Of a DNA stretch of 64,000 nucleotides, positions 11,613-22,853 are shown piece after piece. Numbering within the stretch: position 1 is the stretch's first letter; every line of letters begins with the position of its first letter. The DNA is taken from the NCBI GenBank assembly GCA_028564925.1, contig CM053029.1, positions 431,673,297 through 431,737,296 of the forward strand, written 5' to 3'. Source of the DNA: Lithobates sylvaticus. Its lineage: Eukaryota; Chordata; Amphibia; Anura; Ranidae. The translations under genes and the position numbers were made by a program. A model generated the notes under the pieces. That model made no database searches. It saw nothing but the letters and a program-made list of their open reading frames with translations, and was not told the DNA's origin.

Positions 11613-12349
11613 TAATTTCCAGAAAAAAAAAATTAAGATTTTAAAATGTGCAAATATTAAAAAAAATTGCCCCTTGATTAATTTGCCTTCACATAAATCT
11701 GGTGGAAAACTATTTATTTTGGTTAAAATCAGACCCTTTTTTTTCTTGTAGACCGCATTGTTTCCAAACCTTTTTGTTGTTCAATCAGCAGGTGGAAGGG
11801 GAAAAAAAAAAAAAAAAACTGACAGATCCCTGCCTCCACACAAGCGATGCGGGAATCTCCTCTGCTGTGCTGTTGTATTCTGACAGTGGGCAAATTGGCT
11901 GCAAGCACTGATCGATTGCTGGTTTTCCTGCAGGATCGGTTGACAGAAGCCAGTCATTAGACCTGCTTCTGTCAAACAGAGTGGGGTCCTCTGCCAATTA
12001 AGGAGTTTCAACTGACGGAAGCCCCAGTCTGTTCTACAGTCTATAGAGAATACACTTGCTTATATGACCTTACAGTTAAAATGGCTCTGAAAATGTCCCA
12101 ACGCTTTTCAGAAGAATAAACTATTGTATGCTAGGGTAATAATAAAAGCGTCCTCATTTCCTAATAATCAAGACAATGTGGACTATTCTCTTTAATGAAG
12201 CCATTCTGTTTCACTTGAGTTTGACATGCCTGCTCTAAGGCAGTATATAACCATCAACTGCTTGGAAATAATGCAAGGGACTATTCTTGGCTACATATCA
12301 ATATTTAATTAACATAGATTATTTAACAAGAACATAAAGTTGAGAAAAG

Positions 12350-12380
<31 letters not shown>

Positions 12381-12844
12381 GCCCAGCTGTCAGGTAACAC
12401 ATCTAAATAAAATATAACAACCGTTCCTACAATTTTTTTAACCTGGTCTACAAAAACAGCAGATCTTATCTAGAGTTTTGGATTGGGTCAGGAATGGTTT
12501 GGAGAACTCTTGCTTCCGGTCATGAAGACCACTAGAACTGGAATTGTAAGGAACCTCCCTTACAGGGATGCAAACAATGAAATCTTAACAAGGTTCCAAC
12601 TACCCCACAAAATACAGAAAAAGCTTTGGCTGTCTGATTGTTTTTTGCATCGTAACCAGCAAATTACCATATCCACATTACAACTCAGTAAAATCAACTG
12701 TACTTCCCTAAGAAAGTAAATATTTTTGAAGTCTCCACGCTATCACCAATAACAGGTTAAAGAATTTAAAAAAACAGGGACCTCTGCATGGTCACTTACA
12801 CTTGTCTACATGTCATAGCTGAGCAGGGCTTAAGCATCCAGAGT
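11613..12844. other. Intron stretch with decayed repeats and A runs
   Basis: No gene. About 11790-12010 shares ACACAAGCGATG and TCATTAGACC blocks with 45440-45600, so both are decayed copies of one short repeat. A pure-A stretch lies at about 12349-12372. At 12224-12236 TTTGACATGCCTG resembles a hAT right end. Confidence 0.4.
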
Positions 12845-15096
12845 CAGGGCTGGTGCAAGTATTTTTGACACCCTAGGCGAAACCTATTTTTGCCGCCCCC
12901 CCGGCCCCACCCCTGACTCCACCCCCTTTATCCTGCCCATGTACACCCCACCTTTTTAATGAAGCGCTCATCAAATTCAGCCCACCAGCGCCTATCAAAT
13001 GCAGCCTACCAGTGCCCATCAATGCAGCCTACCAGCGCCAATCAATGCAGCCTACCAGCGCCAATCAATGCAGCCTACCAGCGCCAATCAATGCAGCCTA
13101 CCAGCGCCAATCAATGCAGCCTACCAGCGCCAATCAATGCAGCCTACCAGCGCCAATCAATGCAGCCTACCAGCGCCAATCAATGCAGCCTACCAGCGCC
13201 AATCAATGCAGCCTACCAGCGCCAATCAATGCAGCCTACCAGCGCCAATCAATGCAGCTTACCAGCGCCAATCAATGCAGCCTACCAGCGCCAATCAATG
13301 CAGCCTACCAGCGCCCATCAATGCAGCTTCACCAGTGCCCATCAAATACCATCTCACCAGTGCCCATCAAATACCATCTCACCAGTGCCCATCAAATACA
13401 GACTCACCAGCGCCTATCAATGCCGCTTCACCAGCACCCATCAAATACCATCTCACCAGCGCCCATCAAATACAGACTCACCAGCGCCCATCAAATACAG
13501 ACTCACCAGCGCCCCTCAATGCTGCTTCACCAGTGCCCATCAAATACAGACTCAACAGCGCCTATCAAATACCATCTCACCAGTGCCCATCAAATACAGA
13601 CTCACCAGCGCCCATCAAATACAGACTCACCAGCGCCCATCAAATACAGACTCACCAGTGCCCATCAAATACAGACTCACCAGCGCCCATCAAATACCGA
13701 CTCACCAGCGCCCATCAAATACAGACTCACCAGCGCCCATCAAATACAGACTCACCAGCGCCCCTCAAATACAGACTCACCAGCGCCCATCAAATACAGA
13801 CTCACCAGCGCCCATCAAATACAGACTCACCAGCGCCCATCAAATACTGCTTCACCAGCGCCCATCAAATACAGACTCAACAGCGTCCATCAAATACCAT
13901 CTCACCAGTGCCCATCAAATACAGACTCACCAGCGCCCATCAATACTGCTTCACCAGCGCCCATCAAATACAGACTCACCAGCGCCCATCAAATACAGAC
14001 TCACCAGCGCCCATCAAATACAGACTCACCAGCGCCCATCAAATACAGACTCACCAGCGCCCATCAAATACAGACTCACCAGCGCCCATCAAATACAGAC
14101 TCACCAGCGCCCATCAAATACAGACTCACCAGCGCCCATCAATGCCGCTTCACCAGCACCAATGAAATACAGACTCACCAGCGCCCATCAAATACAGACT
14201 CACCAGCGCCCATCAATGCCGCTTCACCAGCGCCAATGAAATACAGACTCACCAGCACCCATCAATGCCGCTTCACCAGCGCCAATGAAATACAGACTCA
14301 CCTGTGCCCATCAAATACAGACTCACCTGTGCCCATCAAATACAGGCTCACCTGTGCCCATCAAATATACAGACTCGGGGGGGGGGGTTCATTTGGCAGA
14401 TCAGTCAATATAATACATACACACTCACACACATTTTAAAATTACATTTCATTGTCATCACATATACAATCTCATCAATCTCTGCTGTACTGCCTGTGTA
14501 CCTGCCAGGCTGCCTGCTGCTTCTGTTCTGTGTCAGTGCGGTGCCTGAGTGCCTCTTACAGTTCCAGCCAGCCCAGGCTCCACCTGTCCCCAAGCCCGGA
14601 GAGCCGCCGCCATGCTGTATCCCATGGTGCATCCTCCATCCATACTCTGCTCCAGTGACACGGCCAGGAGAGCGTGTGGGGGGCGGGGCTGGGGGGGGGC
14701 TGTGCTGCTGGACACAGGACATGGACACACACTGTAGAGCGGAGAGCGGCCTCGGCGGGATATGACATGTCACAGACTGACAGTCGGAGAGGGGAGAGGG
14801 GGGGGCGGCTGCTGCCTGGCACTGACACACATCAGAGAGCGCCATGGGGGTTGCCGGACTGGACACATGTGACACTGTCTGTTACTGGCTCGCTGTATGA
14901 TAGCTGAGCAGAGAGGGGGGATTGCTGTCTGTGTGGACTGGAAACACATCAGCGGAGAGGCAGAGCGGGGGGGGGGGGGGGGGGCGGTGCTGCTTGACAT
15001 GACAGAGTAGTTGCAAGGACAGTGCAGGAGTAAAATAGCCAGCGGCTGGGCGCCCTAGGCGGTTGCCTAGTCCGCCTAGTGGTAGCACCGGCCCTG
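12845..15096. mobile_element. hAT-like element with a minisatellite interior
   Basis: A perfect 8-bp duplication TCCAGAGT lies at 12837-12844 and 15097-15104. The ends are CAGGGCTGGTGC and, reversed, CAGGGCCGGTGC (11 of 12), followed on both sides by related CCTAGGCG words. Eight-base duplications and CAGGG ends are typical of hAT. The 2,252 bp hold a tandem array (12967-14380), a GC-rich part with an 18-G run (14967-14984) and no transposase, so it is non-autonomous. Confidence 0.88.
12967..14380 (+). repeat. Minisatellite, 23-bp units changing to 25-bp units
   Basis: From about 12990 to 13330 the unit is 23 bp (CAGCCTACCAGCGCCAATCA plus ATG). After 13330 it becomes mostly 25 bp (ACCAGCGCCCATCAAATACA plus GACTC), mixed with 24- and 22-bp variants (TGCCGCTTC). 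Nearly 60 units in all. Because 23 and 25 are not multiples of three, all three forward frames stay open and give long, meaningless Ser/Pro/Gln-rich reading frames. Confidence 0.9.
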
Positions 15097-15104
15097 TCCA
15101 GAGT

Positions 15105-15365
15105 GATGCATGTCATCTTTTGCTGTGTATGATCTATGCTTAAATCCACTACTATGTAGTAAAGGCAATAATCCTAATACGTTTTAGGAAACTGGAAATG
15201 GACATATCCACCCATTGCAAGAAAACAGGTAAAGATGTTCATTGTGAACATTGAATTATTTATTAATTATTATTAGTTCTAACCATTTTTTTTAAATGGG
15301 AGCAGCCAGGGTGGATTTGATTTAAATCGCTAGTAAAAAGGCTTGATTTAAATAATAATTTTTAA
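15105..15365. other. Intron stretch with a hAT end fragment
   Basis: At 15307 CAGGGTGGATTTGATTTAAA followed by TCGC looks like a hAT left end of a GATTTAAATC-rich family. No right end was found. The rest is unassigned. Confidence 0.45.
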
Positions 15366-15558
15366 AGAGCAACTGTCAACTCTGTCCTGCAACGGCGGCT
15401 CCTCTGACCTGCTGTTGACTCACCGACAGCCAATTCACTTTAATAGGACGGCTGGTGATGTGGCAGTGACACAACAAGGTGGGGGACATGGTGGCAGCAG
15501 GTAAGTGGATGCCCGCTAACAGGTTCTGCCATGATGAATTTGAAATGACAGGTGCTCT
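15366..15558. mobile_element. TTAA-flanked MITE, 193 bp
   Basis: The ends AGAGCAACTGTCA and, reversed, AGAGCACCTGTCA (12 of 13) are each bordered by TTAA (15362-15365, 15559-15562). No coding sequence. Confidence 0.7.
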
Positions 15559-15881
15559 TTAAATGTAAAGATTTATTCTTGCTGGTAGTTATAATCTTTA
15601 ATATTTGCAAACATTTAGAATAAAAAGCTGTCAGGTTAGTAAAACAGGAATGTCAAAATTGATTTAATCATACAGTTTGCAGTGTACAAAGATTTCCAAA
15701 ACAATGGGATAGATGAATATTGCTGGGGGCATGGTCAAGATGGCGACCTGAGAGGACGTGGGTGACTGGAGCACCGCACCTAGAAGGCATAATTATCCGA
15801 TTCTAGGGGATTCAATACTACCCTACTTTGACTTTTGTACTCGCAAACGCTGGGCATGAGAAGGGGGAAGTCCGGCTCTAA

Positions 15882-16298
15882 GGGCTCATTTACACTAGCT
15901 TCCGCTTCAACAAACATTAACGGCTAGTTTACACTTGCTTAAAAACATGGCTTCGGACAGGCTTTGCTAAAGCTCTCTGATTGCTAGTCAAAGCCCCTTT
16001 CACTAAATAAAATGGTTACTCTTACAGTCCTGTTTACACCTGCTTTTGCTTTGCTTCAAAAATTATACCCCATGTAGCTTTAGTGGCACTTCAAAGCATC
16101 TACAAAGCTTCCGTAGAAGTCTATGGCAAAACTCGCTTGGAGCCCCACCAAAGCCTCATCGAAGCCCCACGCAAAAGCAGGTGTAAACAGGACTGTAAGC
16201 TAACCATTTTATTTAGTGACAGGAGCTTTGACTGGCGTTCAGAGAGCTTTAACAAAGCGTGTCCGAAGCCATGTTTTGAAGCAAGTGTAAACTAGCCC
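15882..16298. mobile_element. Harbinger-like MITE inside the LINE leader
   Basis: TAA lies at 15879-15881 and 16299-16301. The ends are GGGCTCATTTACAC and GTGTAAACTAGCCC. Inner arms of about 130 bp (from GGCTAGTTTACACTTGC at 15943 to CTGTTTACACCTGCTTTTGC, then its mirror from 16170 to 16298) can fold back. The sequence on both sides belongs to the LINE leader, so the MITE is younger than the LINE. Confidence 0.75.
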
Positions 16299-16371
16299 TA
16301 AACAAAAGCGGAATTTGACTCCTAAAACAGCTCCGCCATCTCGGGGACTCTACGCGGTATCCAGACTCAGC

Positions 16372-17085
16372 ATGGCGTCCCAGACGGAGCAGCCAGACTC
16401 GCCTCCACTGGGGTCAGAACAATTTAATGCCCTCATGCAGGCCATAACGGGTTGCCAGACCACCCTGGAGGTAAAAAATTGACCTAATGCAGCTTGAGAT
16501 GGGGCTAATCCGCCGGGATATAGATACATTCTGGGATAGACTATCGGGAGCAGAGTGTATACACGTTGCAGGTTAAGATGAAGGTCATGGAATCCTGCGC
16601 TGAAGACAGTAAAAACAGAAACTGCAGAAATAATCTAGGCAGGGTAGGTCTTCCTGAGGGGGTTGAGGGCAGGGATACTGCGGCCTACACAGAACATCTA
16701 CTGCGCACGCTCCTCCCTCAGGCGCCATTCTCTCCTCACTTTGTGGTTGAGAGGGCCCATAGGATGCCATCTGTGAGAGGCCCTTCTGGTGCCTCTCCAC
16801 ACACATTTATATTCAGTTTACCATCTTTCAGGACCGGGACCTGGTTCTGCGGGAGGCAAGGAAACTGGAGGAGCTGCTGTTATGATCTTCCTAGACTACT
16901 CCGTGGAAACTCAGTGCCTTCGCAAAACCTTTGATTAAGTTAAGGCCCAGCTTCACACCAAGGGGTTAAAGTACAGCATGCTGTTGCCAGCTCATCTGTG
17001 TGTGGTGGGTGGCGAGTCTATTCGATACTTTACCTCCCCGGAGGAGGCTTCGCAATGGCTTGATTCACTGCCGCATTTCCGCTGA
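16372..17085 (+). pseudogene. L1-like ORF1 (RNA-binding protein) remains
   Basis: The start MASQTEQPDSPPLG at 16372 soon meets a stop (VKN-stop). Another frame from about 16600 reads RNNLGRVGLPEGVEG, then AYTEHLLRTLLP and FVVERAHR. That is the RRM part of L1 ORF1 (RNNLRIxGLPEGxE, xxERAHR). From about 16935 a third frame reads YSMLLPAHLCVV, then FTSPEEASQWLDSL, the C-terminal domain of L1 ORF1. At least two frame changes and one stop separate them. In intact elements this protein coats LINE RNA. Confidence 0.75.
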
Positions 17086-18305
17086 TTCTGCCCATCGTGT
17101 GGTTGGGGGTGTTCTGCTCCCCCCTTTCTACCTGCTCTCCTGTGATGTGCCTTACCGCATTCTCCCTATATGCCTGTGGCCCTACTCCACCTGACTGGTG
17201 CTGCTATTTTGGTTTGCTCGGGACTGCTGTGCTGAACTGTAAAGAGGGTAACACTGGGACTCCCAGGTCTATGCTAAGCCCTGTCAATGTGGCCTTTATC
17301 CTGTTGGTATTGGTGACGTCTCACTGACTCTCCTGGCTCTGCAATTCGCATTCCCAATTTTTTGAGGTAACTGCTTACCCGTTCATACCCCCTGCCTTAA
17401 ACTAACAGGCTGTGTCCTGCTGTCTGTGTTGTCCTACCAGTGGCCACAGGCCTTTCCACCTGGCAGCATGTGGTCTGTGTTCTCAGCTCTGATCTCTGCT
17501 ACTGCCCGGGATATGCTATAGGACCTTTTTCGATCTTGTGATACACAGACTGACCTGGGATCCCCTGCACTCCTACGGGTAAAACTGCAGGATCCACTGC
17601 TGCCGTGGGATGCAGTTATCTCTGCTTTCAACTTTGCATAATTAAAACGCAGGATTTGGTGCTTGTCCTACAACATGGCCTCATGGGTGCTGCACCAGTG
17701 CTCTACTGAGTGAAGCTAGGAGAGGCGGGATACATGAAGAAATGCGGGACGAACTACTACACCCTTCCCGTTGTTCTATATTTACTTTGCTTTACCCCCT
17801 GTTACTCGCTGTTTTTTGTTATAATCAAGTCTGTGCCCTTATCAATGTCTAAGTGAACTGAGGAAAACACTTTATTCTTTCAGTAATGGATCCATCATTG
17901 CATATAGCCTTCAAGTTACAAAGTTTGCGGAACTGTTTGCTCCCACCGTCCAGAACTGAGAGCTTGGTGCGCTACCTGTTACGCATTGCACCCATAGGAG
18001 ACTATCCTACGGCCTAGTTACTCTTGGTTCATGGTGTTTTAGGTTTAGGTAATCAATCACTTCGTGTTATTTCTGTTCACGGGGTGTGGGGTGGGTTGGG
18101 ATGGGACTTTGTTTTTTTGGCTCTTAATAAGACAGTCATGGCGCAGTAGATTTAGTTCTCAGATGATGTTTATTCCTGCTTTGCTGGCAAACTTTTCCAT
18201 TATAGGTCGTAATGCTTTCAACATTCCTACGTTTTTCATTTTGCAGCTCTCTCCGGGTCTAGAGGGTCGATTCTTATCCACTGTTTATCCCTGCCCTTCT
18301 CCGAT

Positions 18306-20200
18306 ATGGCTCCATTAAGGATCCTGTCCTGGAACATCATTGGACTTAAGATACTGTGTACAGAACTCCAACAACCAGGGTACGCATGGGAACAACTCTC
18401 TCCCCTCCTTTCTCCCTCTACAGCAGGACTAGGCAGGGGTGCCCTCTCTCCCCAGGGCTTTTTGCCTTGGCAATTGAACCCATGGCTATTCTAAGGTCTA
18501 CACCAGAGGTACAGGGCATAGCTATGGGTCCCCTCCAAGAAAAGCTTGTTGTATGCCAACGACACCTTATTGCATCTTAGGGATGATGGGGCCTCCCTAC
18601 AGGCTGCCCTATCAGTCACTGACCAATTTGGGCGATTCTCAGGAGTCTGTATCAACTGGGGCAAGTCTATTCTTTTCCCCCTGGGTCCAGTAATGGACTC
18701 TCTGCAACCCGATACGCAGCTGCAGAGTCTCCCAGTTCCGATACTTGGGAGTTTAAATCCATCGAGATCTGAAGCAATTTACCTTTCTCAATTTAGACCC
18801 AGTGGTCTCTCTATTTTCCCAACGCTGTGTTGCCTGGAGGTCTTTGCCCCTCATCCCTGTAGGTCGAGTCAATCTTGTCAAAATGTCAGTGTTGCCTAAG
18901 TTTACATACCTTTTCAGACAGGCTCCTGTGCCTATACCCAATATATTTTTTAGGACACTTGAAGGCATTATTATTTTGTTTGTCTGGAAAGGGGCCACTC
19001 CTAGAATAGCTAAAACTACCCTGCAATTACCCCTCACCTTGGGTGGCCTTGCTCTACCCTGTTCCATTAAATACTATTGGGCGGCTGTCCTAGTAACTGT
19101 TAAGTGGTGGCTCTCGGAGGAACCAGCCAATCCCGCTTCCACACTTGAGACGGCATTACTCGGAGCTACGCAACTTAATACATCCGGGTCCCCATTCTAA
19201 CTCCAATGAAAACGACCCTTAAGGTTTGGGATACTGTTCGTACAAAGGTTGCGAAATCAAATGCTTGGTCTCCGCATACACCACTCTGGGGCAATCCTCA
19301 ACTGCCTCACTTCCACTCTATCACTGATCCAGTCCTGTGGGCTAGCTACAGGATTACGATCTTGGGGGGACATAGTTTCTCAGGGGCGATTGATTACTTA
19401 GAATAACCTTAAGAGGTGTCGTGATCTTCTGAACCAAATGTTTTTTTTAAGATCTCTTCAATTACGCCATGCTTTTGGGGCCCAATTTTCTCCCCCTAAA
19501 CTTTGAGATGTCCAATATGGAAAGTATACTTGGGTCCCCCGGTGGTGAGAAAACTCTTTCTACCCTATATAACATATTGAACAACCTAAATACGCCCACG
19601 GTCTCATTTATTTTCATCTTGGCAACAGGATATTCCCACGTTGGCGGATGATGATTGCGAGGAAAGCATCCAAACAATATCTTCCCCTAATGATCTTGGC
19701 ACGTGACAGATTCACCCAGTTCAAATTTCTCCATCGAGCTTACTATTCTCCTGCACCTCCTGTTTGGCTAAAATGTACCCCACCAGAACAGTGCTTTGCC
19801 CTAAATGTGGCTCTGATAATGCTGACGACTTCCATGTGGTATGGTCCCGTCCCAGATTGCAGGAGTTCTGGAAGGTGGTGGGGAATGATAGTAACCTAAT
19901 TGGGGAAATTAGTGTCCCGCATAGTCCTATTCCTCTTCTGCTGGGAATCTGTGATACATTAGAGGCCCCTCAGAGGAAAAAAATGTTTGTCGTCTTCTCT
20001 ATGGAATCAAGCTCAACCTCCTACTCTACAGCTTTGGAAATCTTTAGTGAATACAGCTCTGCCACTCTACAAATTGACATATTTAGGAAGGAATTGCGCA
20101 AAGAAATCTGATAAATTATGGGCCGCATGGGTCAAAGCGAGGCAGTTGACCCTTGAGTTAGGTTCGGAAGTTTTTTTTTCCCTCGTTGACCCCCTGGGTA
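18306..20200 (+). pseudogene. L1-like ORF2 (endonuclease-RT) remains
   Basis: It starts MAPLRILSWNIIGL, the classic first strand of the APE endonuclease (LRILSWNVRGL), then jumps within about 15 codons to RT block RTRQGCPLSPGLFALAIEP. So most of the endonuclease and the N-terminal half of RT are deleted. Next come LLYANDTLLHL (catalytic YADD changed to YAND) and FGRFSGVCINWGKSILFPL, then RT-thumb and C-terminal pieces in changing frames (LPKFTYLFRQAPVPIP, CPKCGSDNADDFHVVW). The last piece holds the Cys-x-x-Cys region of L1 ORF2. Confidence 0.8.
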
Positions 20201-20460
20201 TACGGATGGCCTTATTTCAGCTGACTAGTTTAAGTTGTGATTCTCCCTTTAACTTCACACTGGCTACCCCCCCTCTTTTTAACGTTGCTAATGTTATACA
20301 TACCTTTTTCTGACTACCCCCCCATTTTGCATACTATGTTCTATTTTGGATATGTTTGCTGGTGGACCTCTGGGATGATGGTTCCTAATACGATTGTAAC
20401 TTAATTCTCATCTGTACAACTGTACCACTGATGTCTTATTTCTGTTTGATGTAAAACTTA

Positions 20461-21990
20461 CAGTACCTTGCAAAAGTATTCACCCCCTTGGCTTTTTACC
20501 TATTTTGTCACATTACAGCCTTTAGTTCAATGTTTTTTTAATCTGAATTATATGTGATGGATCAAAACATAATAATCTAAGTTGGTGAAGTAAAATTAGA
20601 AAACTATATACATAAAACAATTTTTCAGAAATAAAAAAACGATAATTGGCATGCAAGTATGTATTCACCCCCTTTGTTATGAAGCCCATAAAAAGCTCTG
20701 GTGCAACCAATTACCTTCAGAAGTCACATAATTAGTGAAATGTCCACCTGTGTGCAATCTGAGTGTCACATGATCTGTCATTACATATACACACCTTTTT
20801 AAAAAGCCCCAGAGGCTGCAACACCTAAGCAAGAGGCACCACTAACCAAACACTGCCATGAAGACCAAGGAACTCTCCAAACAAGTAAGGGACAACGGTT
20901 ATAGGCTAGGTTATAAAAAAAAATATTCAAATCTTTGATGATCCCTAGGAGCACCATCAAATCAATCATAACCAAATGGAAAGAACATGGCACAACAGCA
21001 AACCTGCCAAGAGATGGCAGCACACCAAAAAACTCACGGACCGGGCAAGGAGGGCATTAATCAGAGAGGCAGCACAGAGACCTAAGGTAATCCTGGAAGA
21101 GCTGCAGAGTTCCACAGCAGAGACTGGAGTATCTGTACATAGGACAACAATAAGCTGTACGCCCCATAGAGTTGGGTTTTATAGCAGAGTGGCCAGAAGA
21201 AAGCCATTACTTTCAGCAAAAAACATAATGGCACGTTTTGAGTTTGCAAAAAGGTATGTGGGAGACTCCCAAAATGTATGGAGGAAGGCGCTCCAGTCTG
21301 ATGAGTCTCAAATTGAACTTTTTGGCCATCAATGAAAATGCTATGTCTGGCGCACACCCAACACATCACCCAAAGAACACCATCCCCACAGTGAAACATG
21401 GTGGTGGCAGCATCATGCTGTGGGGATGTTTTTCAGCAGTCAGGACTGGGAAACTGGTCAGAGTTGAGGGAAAGATAGATGGTGCTAAATACAGGGATAT
21501 TCTTGAGCAAAACCTGTACCACTCTGTGGGTGATTTGAGGCTAGGATGGAGGTTCACCTTCCAGCAAGACAATGACCCCAAACACACTGCTAAAACAACA
21601 CTTGAGTGGTTTAAGGGGAAACATGTAACGGTGTTGGAATGACCTAAGCAAAGCCCAGACCTCAATCAAATAGAAAATCTGTGGTCAGACTTAAAGATTG
21701 CTGTTCACAAGCGCAAACCATCCAACTTGAAGGAGCTGGAGCAGTTTTGCAAGGAGGAATGGGCAAAAATCCCAGTGGTAAGATGTGGCAAGCTCATAGA
21801 GACGTATCCAAAGAGACTTGGAGCTGTGATAGCCGCAAAAGGTGCCTCTACAAAGTATTGACTTTAGGGGGGTGAATAGTTATGCACATTTTTCTGTTAT
21901 TTTGTCCCATTTGTTGCTTACTTCACAATATAAAAAAAAAAAAAAACCATCTTCAAAGTTGTGGGCATGTTCTGTAAATTAAAAGCTCAA
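20461..21990 (+). mobile_element. Tc1-like transposon, 3' terminal repeat missing
   Basis: It starts CAGTACCTTGCAAAAGTATT right after TA (20459-20460), a well-known Tc1-type end. The transposase region is at 20858-21860, then GGGGGGTGAATAGTTATGCA and about 120 bp of 3' leader. The matching CAGTACCTTGCAAAAG end is absent on the right, so the copy cannot be excised as a unit. It sits directly behind the LINE tail. Confidence 0.82.
20858..21860 (+). pseudogene. Broken Tc1 transposase (DD34E)
   Basis: The start MKTKELSKQVRD is the N-terminal helix-turn-helix. A frame change near 20910-20920 precedes the second half (IPRSTIKSIITKWKEHG). Next comes LTDRARRALIREAAQRP, then catalytic D in [11 protein letters not shown], second D in [13 protein letters not shown] and catalytic E in SPDLNQIENLWSDLK. 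There is a frame change at about 21334-21340 (after FGHQ) and a TGA near 21640 where VLEWP is expected. All three catalytic residues survive, but no full reading frame does. Length would be about 335-340 residues. Confidence 0.82.
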
Positions 21991-22292
21991 TTTCATGATG
22001 AATAAACTAAATTATTAATGTATCTTAAATAGAAAACTATCTTTAGATAGATTTTTACTCCAAAAGCATTTTATTAAACTAAATTTGATAAAAATCTAAC
22101 AAAATCTGATTTAAGTCAAAAAATAGCAGAACTAAAAAATAGCAGACCTAAAATAAAAAAGGAAAAGTGTTTACACAAGCAATTTGTTAGTCAGATTGTT
22201 AATGGAAATATACTAATGTTGCTTTTTTTTATTTCAATGTCTAAAATAAACAGAACCAACTACTGAGAGAAATTAATATGCCCTTTTAGTTA
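21991..22292. other. AT-rich intron stretch
   Basis: No gene. AAATCTGATTTAAGTC (22105) recalls the GATTTAAATC motif at 15307 but is too short to assign. Confidence 0.45.
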
Positions 22293-22651
22293 GACCCCTT
22301 TCACACTCACAGCACGGCCGCGTTAGTGGTAAAGCTAGTTTTACCATTCTTTTTGCAGTGCTTTATGTCTGCTAGCGGGGCGACTTTAACCCCCGTTAGC
22401 GGCCGAAGAAAGGGTTAAATGAACCGGAAAAGCACCAAATCGCTTTGCAGGCGATTCGGCAGAGGTGCCCAATCATTTCAATGGGCAGGGGCGGTGGAGG
22501 AGCGGTGTATACACCGCTCCAAAGATGCTGCTTGCAGGACTTTTTCTAATGTCCTGCAAGCGCACTGCTCCAGTGTGAAAGCACTCGGGCGCTTTACAGG
22601 CGCTATTTTTAGCCCTTTAGCGCCTGAAAAACACCTCCAGTGTGAAAGAGG
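22293..22651. mobile_element. Harbinger-like foldback MITE
   Basis: TTA lies at 22290-22292 and 22652-22654. The ends are GACCCCTTTCACACT and, reversed, CCTCTTTCACACTGG. The interior has CCGTTAGCGGCCG, GGAGCGGTGTATACACCGCTCC and AGTCCTGCAAGC-type blocks shared with the element at 38111-38525. 359 bp, no coding sequence. Confidence 0.72.
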
Positions 22652-22670
22652 TTATACTGTATGAACACAG

Positions 22671-22853
22671 TGGGGTTGATTTATTAAAACTGGATAGTGC
22701 AAATTCTGGTGCAGCTCTGCATATAAACCAATCAGCTTCCAGGTTTTTTTTTTTTGTCAGAGCTTAATTGAACAAGCTGAAGTTAGAAGCTAATGGCTAC
22801 CATGCACAGCTGCACCAGATTTTGCACTCTCCAGTTTTAGTAAATCAACCCCA
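22671..22853. mobile_element. Palindromic MITE, GGGGTTGATTTAYTAAAA family
   Basis: Long inverted arms: TGGGGTTGATTTATTAAAAC with TGGATAGTGCAAATTCTGG at the left, and the mirror with a few changes at the right (arms of about 52 bp). 183 bp, no coding sequence. The target duplication is not clear. Confidence 0.72.

Larger units (their letters stand above)
15722..20460 (+). mobile_element. L1/Tx1-like LINE, internally deleted
   Basis: The 5' leader contains CATGGTCAAGATGGCGACC, a typical L1-group start. ORF1 remains lie at 16372-17085 and ORF2 remains at 18306-20200. The element is about 4.7 kb including a 417-bp MITE insertion (15882-16298). A large part of ORF2 (most of the endonuclease and the first half of RT) is missing near 18350-18380. 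The 3' tail ends where the Tc1 at 20461 begins. Dead copy. Confidence 0.78.

Noticed and set aside
1731-12236. A 10.5 kb hAT element from CAGGGGTGCTCAAC (1731) to TTTGACATGCCTG (12224-12236)
   Set aside because: The flanking octamers CTGTAAAG and CTCTAAGG match at only 6 of 8 and the ends differ inside the first ten bases. Probably two unrelated hAT fragments.
12959-14439. Three overlapping Ser/Pro/Gln-rich reading frames of 390-475 codons
   Set aside because: All three frames of a 23/25-bp minisatellite inside a hAT element. Not a protein gene.
20976-21875. Active Tc1 transposase
   Set aside because: All three catalytic residues are present, but at least two frame changes, a TGA and loss of the right terminal repeat show it is dead.
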